Shown: piece after piece, positions 7,722-16,502 of the stretch | How the letters are laid out: each line of letters begins with the position of its first letter | Numbering within the stretch: the stretch's first letter is position 1 | Assembly (NCBI GenBank): GCA_938004115.1 | Contig: CALKWS010000213.1 | Coordinates: 1-32,546, forward strand | From: an uncultured Ruaniaceae bacterium | GTDB taxonomy: Bacteria; Actinomycetota; Actinomycetes; Actinomycetales; Beutenbergiaceae | Reading direction: 5' to 3' | DNA length: 32,546 nt | The notes under the pieces: generated by a model | The model's database searches: none | The model's input: the letters and a program-made list of their open reading frames with translations, nothing else | What the model was told of the DNA's origin: nothing | Translations under genes and position numbers: made by a program

Positions 7722-8573
7722 TCACTCCTGGTAGGTGTGCTCCTCCGCGGGGAAGGCGCCGGTACGGACCTCCTGGGCGTAGGCCTCGGCGGCCTTCCTC
7801 AGTTCGGTGCCCAATTGGGCGTACTGCTTGGAGAACCGCGGCGCCCATGATCCCATCCCGGCCATGTCGGGCCACACCAGCACCTGGCCGTCGCATCCGG
7901 CGCCCGCGCCGATCCCGATCGTGGGGATGTGCAACTGGTCGGTCAGCCGCTGGGCCAGTGGGGCGGGCACCATCTCCAGCACCAGCGCCACGGCGCCGGC
8001 TTCCTGGAGGGCGAGCGCGTCGTCGATCAACGCCTGCGCCGCCGCCTCCCCGCGGCCCTGGACGCGTTTGCCGCCCAGGATGTTCTCCGCCTGCGGGGTC
8101 AGGCCCAGGTGCCCGAACACCGGAATGCCCCCGCCGGTCAGCAGGGCCACGTGCTCGGCGATCTGCCGCCCGCCCTCGAGTTTGACCGCGTGCGCCCCGC
8201 CCTCCTTGAGCATCCGTGCGGAGGCCTCCCAGGCGTGAGCGGGGGAGGCCTCGTAGGACCCGAAGGGCAGGTCGGCCACCACCATCGTGCGAACGGTGGA
8301 CCGCGCCACCGCCCGCACCGGGGGGATCAGCTCCTCCATCGTCACCGGGATGGTGTTCGGGTGGGCGAGCATGTTGTCCCCGATGGAGTCCCCGACCAGC
8401 AGGATGTCGATCCCGGCCTGGTCGAAGATCCGGCCGGTGATCGCGTCGTAGGCGGTGAGCATCGTCAACCGCTCACCCGCGCGCTTCGCCGCGCTCAGGT
8501 GCTGCACGCGCACGCGTCGGGGGCGCTCGGCGTCCACCGGGGGAAGAACGGAAGAAGGGGTCGGCTGTGACAT
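7722..8573 (-). CDS. panB: 3-methyl-2-oxobutanoate hydroxymethyltransferase
   Basis: First committed enzyme of pantothenate synthesis: it adds a hydroxymethyl group from methylene-tetrahydrofolate to 2-oxoisovalerate, giving ketopantoate. It has 283 residues from the ATG at 8573; an ATG at 8579 and one at 8612 are in frame. I chose 8573 because the AGG just after the nadE stop lies nine bases upstream. Family motifs are LTAYDAITGRIFDQAG, LLVGDSIGDNMLAH with the metal-binding Asp, MVVADLPFGSYE, and VKLEGG. The gene follows nadE by ten bases and is almost certainly cotranscribed with it. It converges on the amidase gene with eight bases between stops, so there is no room for a separate terminator. 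Confidence 0.95.
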   Translation of the reverse strand: MSQPTPSSVLPPVDAERPRRVRVQHLSAAKRAGERLTMLTAYDAITGRIFDQAGIDILLVGDSIGDNMLAHPNTIPVTMEELIPPVRAVARSTVRTMVVADLPFGSYEASPAHAWEASARMLKEGGAHAVKLEGGRQIAEHVALLTGGGIPVFGHLGLTPQAENILGGKRVQGRGEAAAQALIDDALALQEAGAVALVLEMVPAPLAQRLTDQLHIPTIGIGAGAGCDGQVLVWPDMAGMGSWAPRFSKQYAQLGTELRKAAEAYAQEVRTGAFPAEEHTYQE

Positions 8574-8583
8574 GGGCATCAGC

Positions 8584-10224
8584 CTAGCGCTGCCGCGGTT
8601 CCCGGAACGCACTGGTGAGCGGCAGCCGCCGATCGCGGCCGAACGCCAGCGAGGTCACCTTGGGGCCCGGCGGGTACTGGCGCCGCTTCCATTCGGCGCG
8701 GTCCACCAGGGTCAGCACCTGATCGACCACATCGGCCGGGAACCCGTCGTCGAGCATCTCCTGCCGGGAGCGGGTGTGCTCCACGTAAGCCTCCAGCACC
8801 GGGTCGAGCACCGCGTAGTCCGGTAGCGACTCATCGTCGCGCTGCCCCGGCCGCAGTTCCGCCGAGGGAGCCTTGGTGATGGTGTTCGGCGGGATCGGCT
8901 CGTCCTGGCCGGCCCGCCGGGCGCGCTCGTTGCGGAACCGGGCCAGCTCCCACACGCGGGACTTCGAGACGTCCTTGATCGGTGCATACCCCCCGACCGC
9001 ATCGCCGTAGATCGTGGAGTAACCCACCGCCAACTCACTCTTGTTGCCGTTGGCCAGCACCAGATGGCCCTCACTGTTGGACAACCCCATGAGCACCACC
9101 GCGCGGATCCGCGCCTGCAGGTTCTCCTCGGCGATCCCGGACAGCGCCATCTCTTCCTGGAAGGCATCGAACATCGCGGCGATCGGCACGGTGCGGTAAT
9201 TGGCCTCCGGCATCTTCAACCGGCGGGCCAGGTCCGCGGCATCGGTCCGGGAATGCTCCGAGGAGTAGGCCGAGGGCATGGAGATCCCCACCACGTTCTC
9301 CGGACCGATCGCATCCGCGGCGATCGCCGCCACCAAGGTGGAGTCGATCCCGCCGGACAATCCGGTGATCACCGAGGTGAAGCCGTTCTTGCGCACGTAG
9401 TCGCCCAGCCCCAGCACCACGGCGTCGTACATCTGCGCCACATCGGTACCGGCATCGGCGATGCTCTGCCCGGGGGCACCGGCCAGATCCACGGTGAGGG
9501 TCTGCTCGGTGAACAACGGTGCGCTCGCCAGCACCTGCCCGCCCGCGCCCACCGCGAACGACCCGCCGTCGAACACCAGATCGTCCTGACCGCCGACGAT
9601 GTTGACGTAGACCACGCCGCAGTCCAGCTGCGCGGCCCGCCGCCCCACTAACTCGCTGCGCCGGTGGGCCTTGCCCCGTTCGAACGGGGAGGCGTTGAGC
9701 ACCAGCAGCGCGTCGGGGGAGGTTTCTTTGAGGTTCTGCACCACCTCCTCGCGCCACAGGTCCTCACAGATCGCCAGCGCCAGCCGGGCACCCGCCACCT
9801 CGATCACCAGCGGCTCGGACCCGGCGGCGAACACGCGGTAGTCGTCGAACACCCCGTAGTTGGGCAGGTGCTGCTTGGCGTAGCGGTGCCGGACCTCCCC
9901 GCCCTGCAGCACCACGGCGGTGTTGACCGGGCGGCCCTGCTCGTCGGTGCCCACCGAACCCACCACGACGGTCAGGTCACCCATGCCGTCGGCCTGCAGG
10001 TCCGCAGCCAGTTGCTGCTCCTGGCGGGCGGCCGCCTCGCGGAACGAGCGGCGCAGGGCGAGGTCCTCCACCGGGTAGCCGGTCAGGGCCATCTCCCCGA
10101 ACACCACCACGGCCGCGCCCTGGGACGCCGCCCGGCGCGCGTGGGTCCGCACCCGCTGGGCGTTGTCGGCGATCGCGCCCACCGTGGGGTTGATCTGGGC
10201 CATGGCCACTCGTAGTGCATCCAT
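8584..10224 (-). CDS. nadE: Glutamine-dependent NAD+ synthase
   Basis: Final step of NAD synthesis: it amidates nicotinic acid adenine dinucleotide, using glutamine as nitrogen donor and ATP. It has 546 residues. The N-terminal nitrilase-type glutaminase carries the triad Glu44 (FGEMALTGYP), Lys117 (KQHLPNYG) and Cys153 (AICEDLW). The C-terminal synthetase has the PP-loop SGGIDST at about 290-296 and further conserved segments (YSTIYGDAVGGY, PPNTITKAPSAELRPGQ). At 546 residues it is the shorter two-domain type, not the roughly 680-residue mycobacterial form. The ATG at 10224 is preferred over in-frame ATGs at 10233 and 10266 because TACGAT lies seven bases before it. It is the first gene of a nadE-panB operon and divergent from glnA2. 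Confidence 0.95.
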   Translation of the reverse strand: MDALRVAMAQINPTVGAIADNAQRVRTHARRAASQGAAVVVFGEMALTGYPVEDLALRRSFREAAARQEQQLAADLQADGMGDLTVVVGSVGTDEQGRPVNTAVVLQGGEVRHRYAKQHLPNYGVFDDYRVFAAGSEPLVIEVAGARLALAICEDLWREEVVQNLKETSPDALLVLNASPFERGKAHRRSELVGRRAAQLDCGVVYVNIVGGQDDLVFDGGSFAVGAGGQVLASAPLFTEQTLTVDLAGAPGQSIADAGTDVAQMYDAVVLGLGDYVRKNGFTSVITGLSGGIDSTLVAAIAADAIGPENVVGISMPSAYSSEHSRTDAADLARRLKMPEANYRTVPIAAMFDAFQEEMALSGIAEENLQARIRAVVLMGLSNSEGHLVLANGNKSELAVGYSTIYGDAVGGYAPIKDVSKSRVWELARFRNERARRAGQDEPIPPNTITKAPSAELRPGQRDDESLPDYAVLDPVLEAYVEHTRSRQEMLDDGFPADVVDQVLTLVDRAEWKRRQYPPGPKVTSLAFGRDRRLPLTSAFREPRQR

Positions 10225-10231
10225 GCCCGCC

Positions 10232-10237
10232 ATCGTA
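10232..10237 (-). promoter_or_regulatory. Candidate -10 element of the nadE-panB operon
   Basis: On the minus strand TACGAT is followed by seven bases and the ATG at 10224. No ribosome binding site is seen, so a leaderless transcript is suggested. The same hexamer and spacing recur before pepA (24744-24749). Confidence 0.5.
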
Positions 10238-10326
10238 GGGCGCAATGGCCCGCCGTGACCTGCCATGATGTGCTCAGGAGGTCAGGGACCGGCCCCACGA
10301 TCACCCACCGGAGGTGTGCGCCAGGT

Positions 10327-11664
10327 ATGGACCAGCAACAGGAGTACGTGCTGCGGGCGGTGGAGGAACGCGACCTGAGGTTCATCCGATTGTGGTTCAC
10401 CGACGTCCTCGGGTCGCTGAAGTCGGTGGCGATCGCCCCGGCGGAACTGGAGAACGCCTTCACCGAGGGCATCGGCTTCGACGGCAGCTCGATCCACGCC
10501 CTGGCCCGGGTCTCGGAGTCGGACATGCTGGCCAGGCCGGACGCGTCCACGTTCCAGGTGCTGCCGGCCAAGGACGGCGAGCAGACCACCGCGCGCATCT
10601 TCTGCGACATCCTCACCCCCGACGGTGAACCGGCCCCCGCCGATCCGCGGGCGGTACTCAAACGCGCCCTGGGGGTGGCCGAGGACGCCGGGTTCACCTT
10701 CTACACCCACCCGGAGATCGAGTTCTACCTGTTCCACCAGCGCGCGCACGAGGATGACCCGCTCGTGCCCGCCGACACCGCCGGCTACTTCGACCACGTG
10801 GCCCGCGGCCAGCAGGGGCACGACTTCCGCCGCGAGGCGATCTCCATGCTGGAGACGCTGGGCATCTCGGTGGAGTTCTCCCACCACGAGGCCGGGCCCG
10901 GGCAGAACGAGATCGATCTGCGCTACGCCGACGCGCTGTCCACCGCGGACAACATCATGACCTTCCGCACCGTGGTCAAGGAGTTGGCGCTGGAGCGCGG
11001 GTTCGAGGCCACGTTCATGCCCAAACCCCTGCCCGGGGAGCCGGGGTCGGGGATGCACACCCACCTGTCGTTGTTCGAGGACGACGTGAACGCCTTCCAC
11101 GCCCCCGGCGCGGAGTACCAGCTCTCACCCACCGGGCGTTCGTTCATCGCCGGGTTGCTGCGGCACAGCCACGAGATCGCCGCGGTGACCAACCAGTTCG
11201 TCAACTCCTACAAGCGGCTCTGGGGCGGTCGGGAGGCTCCCAGTTACGTCTGCTGGGGCCACAACAACCGCTCGGCGCTGGTGCGGGTGCCGATGTACAA
11301 GCCGCTGAAGGGCCAATCGGTGCGTGCGGAGTACCGCGGTCTGGACGCCGCCGCCAACCCGTACCTGGCGTTCGCCGTGCTGCTCCGCGCGGGCCTGAAG
11401 GGGGTGCAGGAGAAGTACGAACTGCCGGAGGAGGCCGAGGACAACGTCTGGGCGCTGTCGGACGGGGAGCGCCGTGCCCTGGGCATCGACCCGTTGCCCG
11501 GGAGCCTGGAACAGGCGTGCCAGGCGATGGAGTCCTCCGAACTCGTCGCCGACACCCTGGGCGAGACGGTGTTCCAGTACTTCCTGGCGAACAAGTACCA
11601 GGAGTGGCACGAGTACCGTGCCCAGGTCAGCCCGTTCGAACTGTCCCGGATCGGGTTGATCTGA
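10327..11664 (+). CDS. glnA2: Glutamine synthetase type I, GlnA2-like
   Basis: ATP-dependent ligation of ammonia to glutamate, cytoplasmic dodecamer. It has 445 residues from the ATG at 10327, with GGAGGTG ten bases upstream. Conserved motifs are GFDGSSI, the Glu ligands in HPEIEFYLF and HHEAGPGQNEID, FMPKPLPGEPGSGMHTHLS, and NNRSALVRVP. The region homologous to the adenylylation loop reads DNVWALSDGE where GlnA1 proteins have a Tyr followed by a Pro-Pro-Glu motif; the Tyr is replaced by Trp. This, and the shorter length, match the GSI-alpha GlnA2 of actinobacteria, which are not adenylylated. It is followed by glnE after 43 bases and probably cotranscribed with it. The gene order glnA2-glnE-(reverse)glnA1 is as in mycobacteria. 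Confidence 0.95.
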   Translation: MDQQQEYVLRAVEERDLRFIRLWFTDVLGSLKSVAIAPAELENAFTEGIGFDGSSIHALARVSESDMLARPDASTFQVLPAKDGEQTTARIFCDILTPDGEPAPADPRAVLKRALGVAEDAGFTFYTHPEIEFYLFHQRAHEDDPLVPADTAGYFDHVARGQQGHDFRREAISMLETLGISVEFSHHEAGPGQNEIDLRYADALSTADNIMTFRTVVKELALERGFEATFMPKPLPGEPGSGMHTHLSLFEDDVNAFHAPGAEYQLSPTGRSFIAGLLRHSHEIAAVTNQFVNSYKRLWGGREAPSYVCWGHNNRSALVRVPMYKPLKGQSVRAEYRGLDAAANPYLAFAVLLRAGLKGVQEKYELPEEAEDNVWALSDGERRALGIDPLPGSLEQACQAMESSELVADTLGETVFQYFLANKYQEWHEYRAQVSPFELSRIGLI

Positions 11665-11707
11665 TCGATCCGCTGCAACGCATCCGACCGGTAGGAGGGC
11701 AGCGCAC

Positions 11708-14700
11708 GTGACCAGCGCGGCACACGACCCGGGGGCGGCAGGCACGATGAGGGGGGAGTCCCTGACCCGGCTGCTGGCCCGTGCCGGATTCACCGACACC
11801 CGCAAGGCCGCGTCCCTGCTGCACGAGGACGCCCTGGGGCCGGTGCTGGAGCGCATCGATCAGGAGCAGGAGTCCGGGTTGCCCGCCCTGGTCCGGGACC
11901 TGGGCCGGGTTGCCGACCCCGACCTGGCGCTGTTGACGCTGGTGCGGCTGGTGGAGGCCGCCGAGCACGAGGAACCGGTGCACGAGCTGCTGGTTCATCC
12001 CGGGCCGGTACGGTCCCGGTTGCTGGCCGTGGTGGGCGGGTCGGCGGCGATGGGGGACTGGCTGGTGGCCCACCCGCCCGCCGCACAGATGCTCAGCGGC
12101 GCCGAGGAGCGGCTGGAGATGCCGTATGAGCGGGTCCGACGGCGGATGCTCACCGCCGCCGGCGCCGATCCGGATGCGCCGGTCCCGGTGGGGGAGGAAC
12201 CCGGGGACGGGGCGCTGGACGCCTGGCGCCGGGCCTACCGCCGGGAACTGCTGCTGATCGCGGCCCAGGACCTGACCGCTGCGGACCCGCACGCGTTGCA
12301 GCCGGCCGTCTCGGCCGCCTTGTCGGACCTGGCCGCCGCCGCCCTGGAGGGGGCGCTGGCCCTGGCACGCGCGGAGATGGGACCCGGTGCCGAGCAGGTG
12401 CGGCTCGCGGTGCTGGGGATGGGCAAGACCGGGGGCCGGGAACTGAACTACGTCTCCGATGTCGACGTGATCTACGTCGTCGAGCCCGGCCACGGTCAGT
12501 CCGAGGAGGAGGCGGTGCGGCTGGGTTCCAAACTGGCGGCCTCACTGGCCCGGATGTGCTCGATGCCCTCGGCCGAGCCACCGCTGTGGGAGGTGGATGC
12601 CGGACTGCGACCGGAGGGCAGGAACGGCCCCCTGGTCCGCACGCTTGCCTCGCACGTGCAGTACTACCAGCGCTGGGCGCAGACGTGGGAGTTCCAGGCG
12701 CTGCTCAAGGCACGTCCCGCCGCCGGCGATGAGGACCTCGGGCGGGCCTACGTCGAGGCGCTGTCGCCGATGGTCTGGGAGGCGGTGAACCGGGAGAACT
12801 TCGTGGAGGACTCCCAGGCGATGCGCCGGCGCGTGGAGGACCATGTGCCCGTGGCCGAGGCGGACCGGCAGATCAAACTCGGCCGGGGCGGCCTGCGGGA
12901 CGTGGAGTTCACCGTGCAACTGCTGCAGTTGGTGCACGGCCGGGTGGACGCCGGCCTTCGTTCGCCGAACACGTTGGAGGCGCTGACCCAGTTGTCCGAC
13001 GCCGGCTACGTGGGTCGCGATCATGCCGATGAGCTGGCCGAGTTGTACCAGTTCCTGCGCCTGCTGGAGCACCGCGTCCAGTTGCACCGGATGCGCCGCA
13101 CGCATCTGTTCCCCACCGCGGAGGCGGATCTGCGCCACTTGGCCCGGTCCATCGGGTACGGCCCGGACGGGGTGGGGGAGTTGACCAACCGGTGGCGGCT
13201 CACCCGCCGGCGGGTGCGGCAACTGCACGAGGAGATCTTCTACCGGCCGCTGCTGCCGGCTACCGCCCGGTTGTCGGCCGCCGATGCGGCGTTGTCCCCT
13301 GAGTCCGCCGCGGCTCGCCTGGCCGCCATCGGGTACCGGGACCCGGTCGGGGCGGTGCGGCACATTGGTGCGCTGTCCGCGGGCCTGTCCCGGCGGGCCA
13401 AGATCCAGCGGCAACTGCTGCCCGTGCTGCTGGGGTGGTTCGCCGACGGCGCGGATCCTGACCAGGGGTTGTTGTTCTTCCGGCGGCTGTCGGAGGAACT
13501 GGGCACCACACACTGGTACCTGAAGATGCTGCGGGACTCCGGTGCCGCCGGGGTCCGGCTGGCGCACCTGCTGTCCACCAGCAAGTACGTGGCGGAGATG
13601 CTCATCCGCTCCCCGGAATCCGTCGCCTGGCTCGGCAACGAGGCAGACCTGCGGCCCAGGTCGCTGGACTCGCTGTGGCAGAACCTGGACGCGATGCTGC
13701 AGCGCCGCGATGACACCGAGCAGGCCGCGCGCACCGTGCGGTACGTCCGGCGCCGGGAACTGACCCGCGGGGCGATCGCCGACGTGCTCGGCGGGGTGCG
13801 TGTGGAAGCGATGGAGACGGTCATCGCGCCGGCGGCGGACCTGGCGCTACGCGGCGCGCTGCGGATCGCCACCCAGGAGGCCGCCCCGCAGATGGGCCTG
13901 GCGCAGGACCCGGCCGAGATCCTCATCGTTGCGATGGGACGGCTGGGGGGTCAGGAGGTGGGCTATGCCTCGGACGCCGACGTGCTGTTCGTGCACGAGC
14001 CCCGCCCCGGGGTGGACCCCGAGATAGCACAGCGCTGGGCCGTCACGGTGGCCGGTAGGGTCCGGACGCTGCTGGGCTCCACCGGGTCCGAACCGGGCCT
14101 GCCGGTGGACGCCGAACTGCGCCCGGAGGGCAGGAACGGGCCGATGGCGCGCTCGCTGGCCTCCTACGCCTCGTACTACCAGCGTTGGGCCCTGCCCTGG
14201 GAGCACCAGGCACTGCTGCGCGCCCGCCCCGTCGCCGGGAACGACGAACTCGGCGCCAAGTTCACCGAACTCATCGCTCCGGTGCGCTATCCCGCCGGCG
14301 GGCTGCCCACCGCCCAACTGCGCGAACTACGGCGGATCAAGGCACGTGTGGAGGATGAACGGATGCCGCGCGGCGTCGATGCGGTGCACCACCTCAAACT
14401 CGGCCGGGGCGGACTGGCGGACGTGGAGTGGACGGTGCAGCTGTTGCAACTGCAGCACGCCGGGGAGGTACCCGGGCTGCGGCAGACCTCCACCCTGGGC
14501 GCGCTGCAAGCCGCTCGCGAGGCCGACCTGCTCAAGGCCGCCGACGCGGACCGGCTGCAGGAAGCCTGGGTGCTGGCCTCCCGGTTGCGCAACGCCAACG
14601 TGCTGGCCACCGGGCGCACCAACCTGCAGCGCATCGACGTGTTCCCGGCGGGTGCCGAGTTGGCGGTGGTCTCCCGGCTGCTGGGCTACCCCCCGGGCCA

Positions 14701-14779
14701 TGCCACGGACCTGGAGGCGGACTGGTTGCGTGCCTCCCGGCGGTGCCGGGCCGTGGTGGAACGGTTGTTCTTCGGCTGA
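11708..14779 (+). CDS. glnE: Bifunctional glutamine synthetase adenylyltransferase / deadenylylase
   Basis: Regulates glutamine synthetase by adding AMP to, or removing it phosphorolytically from, the adenylylation tyrosine. It has 1023 residues from the GTG at 11708, preceded by AGGAGGG. It contains two nucleotidyltransferase modules, as usual: the N-terminal one with YVSDVDVIYV (Asp251 and Asp253) and DAGLRPEGRNGPLVR, and the C-terminal one with YASDADVLFVHEP (Asp756 and Asp758) and DAELRPEGRNGPMARS. Each is followed by a LGRGGL.DVE.TVQLLQL helical segment. Both catalytic Asp pairs are intact, so both activities should be present. Its target is expected to be the Tyr402 of GlnA1, encoded convergently just downstream. 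Full length for actinobacterial GlnE. Confidence 0.97.
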   Translation: MTSAAHDPGAAGTMRGESLTRLLARAGFTDTRKAASLLHEDALGPVLERIDQEQESGLPALVRDLGRVADPDLALLTLVRLVEAAEHEEPVHELLVHPGPVRSRLLAVVGGSAAMGDWLVAHPPAAQMLSGAEERLEMPYERVRRRMLTAAGADPDAPVPVGEEPGDGALDAWRRAYRRELLLIAAQDLTAADPHALQPAVSAALSDLAAAALEGALALARAEMGPGAEQVRLAVLGMGKTGGRELNYVSDVDVIYVVEPGHGQSEEEAVRLGSKLAASLARMCSMPSAEPPLWEVDAGLRPEGRNGPLVRTLASHVQYYQRWAQTWEFQALLKARPAAGDEDLGRAYVEALSPMVWEAVNRENFVEDSQAMRRRVEDHVPVAEADRQIKLGRGGLRDVEFTVQLLQLVHGRVDAGLRSPNTLEALTQLSDAGYVGRDHADELAELYQFLRLLEHRVQLHRMRRTHLFPTAEADLRHLARSIGYGPDGVGELTNRWRLTRRRVRQLHEEIFYRPLLPATARLSAADAALSPESAAARLAAIGYRDPVGAVRHIGALSAGLSRRAKIQRQLLPVLLGWFADGADPDQGLLFFRRLSEELGTTHWYLKMLRDSGAAGVRLAHLLSTSKYVAEMLIRSPESVAWLGNEADLRPRSLDSLWQNLDAMLQRRDDTEQAARTVRYVRRRELTRGAIADVLGGVRVEAMETVIAPAADLALRGALRIATQEAAPQMGLAQDPAEILIVAMGRLGGQEVGYASDADVLFVHEPRPGVDPEIAQRWAVTVAGRVRTLLGSTGSEPGLPVDAELRPEGRNGPMARSLASYASYYQRWALPWEHQALLRARPVAGNDELGAKFTELIAPVRYPAGGLPTAQLRELRRIKARVEDERMPRGVDAVHHLKLGRGGLADVEWTVQLLQLQHAGEVPGLRQTSTLGALQAAREADLLKAADADRLQEAWVLASRLRNANVLATGRTNLQRIDVFPAGAELAVVSRLLGYPPGHATDLEADWLRASRRCRAVVERLFFG

Positions 14780-14791
14780 CCGGCACGGCCG

Positions 14792-14821
14792 GGGTCCCCG
14801 CCCGGATGTCGCCGGGGATCC
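14792..14821. terminator. Hairpin between glnE and glnA1
   Basis: GGGTCCCCG (14792-14800) pairs with CGGGGATCC (14813-14821), including one G-U pair, around a 12-base loop. It lies 12 bases after the glnE stop and has no U-tract, as is common in high-GC actinobacteria. Confidence 0.55.
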
Positions 14822-14836
14822 TCAGGCCGCCGGACG

Positions 14837-14858
14837 GCCCGCGCTCAGGGGCGCGGGC
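14837..14858. terminator. Perfect 8-base hairpin between glnE and glnA1
   Basis: GCCCGCGC (14837-14844), loop TCAGGG, GCGCGGGC (14851-14858). It is 39 bases beyond the glnA1 stop in the glnA1 direction and could serve either convergent gene. Confidence 0.6.
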
Positions 14859-14897
14859 ACGCTCAGGCCTCCCGCACCCCGCAGGCGGCCTGGCCGC

Positions 14898-16322
14898 TCA
14901 CAGGTCGTAGTACAGCGAGAACTCGTGGGGGTGCGGCCGCTGGCGCAGGGAGTCGATCTCCTGGTGCCGTTTGTAGTCGATCCAGGTCTGGATCAGGTCG
15001 GGGGTGAACACGTCCCCCTCGGTCAGGTAGTCGTGGTCCGCGGCCAGTGCGTCCAGGGCACCCTCCAGCGAGGTGGGGACCTGCGCGATCTGCGCGTGCT
15101 CCTCCGGCGGCAGCTCGTACAGGTCCTTGTCGATCGGCTCCGGCGGCTCGATCCGGTTGCGGATCCCGTCCAGGCCGGCCATCAACATCGCCGAGAACGC
15201 CAGGTAGGGGTTGGCGGAGGGGTCCGGTACCCGGAACTCCACCCGCTTGGACTTCGGTGAGGCGCCGGTGATGGGGATGCGGATGCAGGCCGAGCGGTTC
15301 CGCGCGGAGTAGACCAGGTTCACCGGTGCCTCGAACCCCGGCACCAGCCGCCGGAAGGAGTTGGTGGACGGGTTGGTGAACGCCACCAGCGACGAGGCGT
15401 GCGCCAGCAGCCCGCCGATGTACCACCGGGCGGTGTCCGACAGGCCGCCGTAACCGTGCTCGTCGAAGAACAGCGGCTCCCCGTCCTTCCACAGCGACTG
15501 GTGGGAGTGCATCCCGGACCCGTTGTCGCCGTAGAGCGGCTTGGGCATGAAGGTGGCGGACTTCCCGTGCTGCCAGGCCACGTTCTTGATGATGTACTTG
15601 AACTTCATCAGGTCATCGGCGGCGCCCTGCAGGGTGGCGAACTTGTAGTTGATCTCCTGCTGTCCGGCGGTGCCCACCTCGTGGTGGGCGCGCTCGACCT
15701 CCAGGCCCACCTGCTGCAGGACCGCCACCATCGTGTCCCGCAGGTCGGCGAACTGGTCGTTCGGGGATACCGGGAAGTACCCGCCCTTGTACCGGGTCTT
15801 GTATCCCAGGTTGCCGCCGTCCTCCTCCCGTCCGGTGTTCCAGGCGGCCTCGACCGAATCGATGTGATAAAACCCGGAGTTCTGCGTGCTCTGGTAACGG
15901 ATGTCGTCGAAGAGGTAGAACTCCGCCTCCGGGCCGAAGTAGACGGTGTCGGCGATACCGGTGGAACTCAGGTAGGCCTCCGCCTTGGCGGCGATGTTGC
16001 GCGGGTCGCGCGCGTACGGTTCGTCGGTGAACGGGTCCAGGATGGAGAAGTTCACCACGAGCGTCTTACGGCTGCGGAACGGGTCGATGTAGGCGGTGGT
16101 GACGTCCGGGACCAGTTTCATGTCGGATTCGTGGATCGCCTGGAAGCCGCGGATCGAGGACCCGTCGAACATCAGTCCATCGGAGAACGCATCCTCGTTG
16201 AACGCCGCCACCGGGATGTTGAAATGCTGCATGACCCCGGGCAGGTCGCAGAACCGGACATCGACGAACTCCACCCCTTCATCCCTGGTGAAGGCGATGG
16301 CTTCCTCGGCGGTGGTGAACAT
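14898..16322 (-). CDS. glnA: Glutamine synthetase type I, adenylylation-controlled (GlnA1)
   Basis: Principal ammonia-assimilating glutamine synthetase, 474 residues, cytoplasmic dodecamer. Motifs in order are LMFDGSSIRGFQAIHESDM, FGPEAEFYLFDDIRY, HHEVGTAGQQEINYKF, FMPKPLYGDNGSGMHSHQS, NPSTNSFRRLVPGFEAPV and RNRSACIRIP. The adenylylation site is present: KDLYELPPEE with Tyr402. This is the GSI-beta type, the substrate of GlnE encoded next to it. The start is ATG 16322 with AAGGAGA eight bases upstream. A promoter with TTGCCC, a 17-base spacer and TACCAC can be read on the minus strand at 16377-16349. The gene is monocistronic and converges on glnE. Confidence 0.97.
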   Translation of the reverse strand: MFTTAEEAIAFTRDEGVEFVDVRFCDLPGVMQHFNIPVAAFNEDAFSDGLMFDGSSIRGFQAIHESDMKLVPDVTTAYIDPFRSRKTLVVNFSILDPFTDEPYARDPRNIAAKAEAYLSSTGIADTVYFGPEAEFYLFDDIRYQSTQNSGFYHIDSVEAAWNTGREEDGGNLGYKTRYKGGYFPVSPNDQFADLRDTMVAVLQQVGLEVERAHHEVGTAGQQEINYKFATLQGAADDLMKFKYIIKNVAWQHGKSATFMPKPLYGDNGSGMHSHQSLWKDGEPLFFDEHGYGGLSDTARWYIGGLLAHASSLVAFTNPSTNSFRRLVPGFEAPVNLVYSARNRSACIRIPITGASPKSKRVEFRVPDPSANPYLAFSAMLMAGLDGIRNRIEPPEPIDKDLYELPPEEHAQIAQVPTSLEGALDALAADHDYLTEGDVFTPDLIQTWIDYKRHQEIDSLRQRPHPHEFSLYYDL

Positions 16323-16348
16323 GTGATCGTCTCCTTGGTGTCAGTGGA

Positions 16349-16377
16349 GTGGTATCGCGGTGCCGGCCCGGGGGCAA
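16349..16377 (-). promoter_or_regulatory. Candidate glnA1 promoter
   Basis: Read on the minus strand: TTGCCC at 16377-16372, a 17-base spacer, then TACCAC at 16354-16349, leaving a short leader of about 20 bases with the ribosome binding site. Just upstream is GTGAC, seven bases, ATAAC (plus strand 16384-16400). It resembles a GlnR half-site pair, but its spacing is one base off the six I expect. Confidence 0.4.
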
Positions 16378-16406
16378 CTTCGGGTGACGTGGGCCATAAC
16401 GGCATG

Positions 16407-16471
16407 CACGACGGCGGGGCTCATGGCGGCGGGAGGGTGGGGGACCGTGGGGCGGACGACGGCGGTGCTCA
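16407..16471. repeat. Direct repeat of 17 bases, 48 bases apart, between glnA1 and the RDD gene
   Basis: A 17-base unit starting at 16407 recurs at 16455 with two mismatches (core ACGACGGCGG, then GCTCA). The offset is a multiple of three. It lies in the divergent region upstream of both genes. Confidence 0.55.
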
Positions 16472-16490
16472 CCCGGGCAGGATGAGCGGC

Positions 16491-16496
16491 TACCGT
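16491..16496 (+). promoter_or_regulatory. Candidate -10 element of the RDD gene (leaderless)
   Basis: TACCGT is followed by six bases and GTG at 16503. This spacing places the first transcribed base at the start codon. No ribosome binding site precedes this GTG. Confidence 0.5.
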
Positions 16497-16502
16497 ACAG
16501 GG

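Noticed and set aside
14950..15260. Plus-strand frame continuing opposite the end of glnA1
   Set aside because: It is antisense to conserved glutamine synthetase sequence and lies past the glnE stop in another frame.
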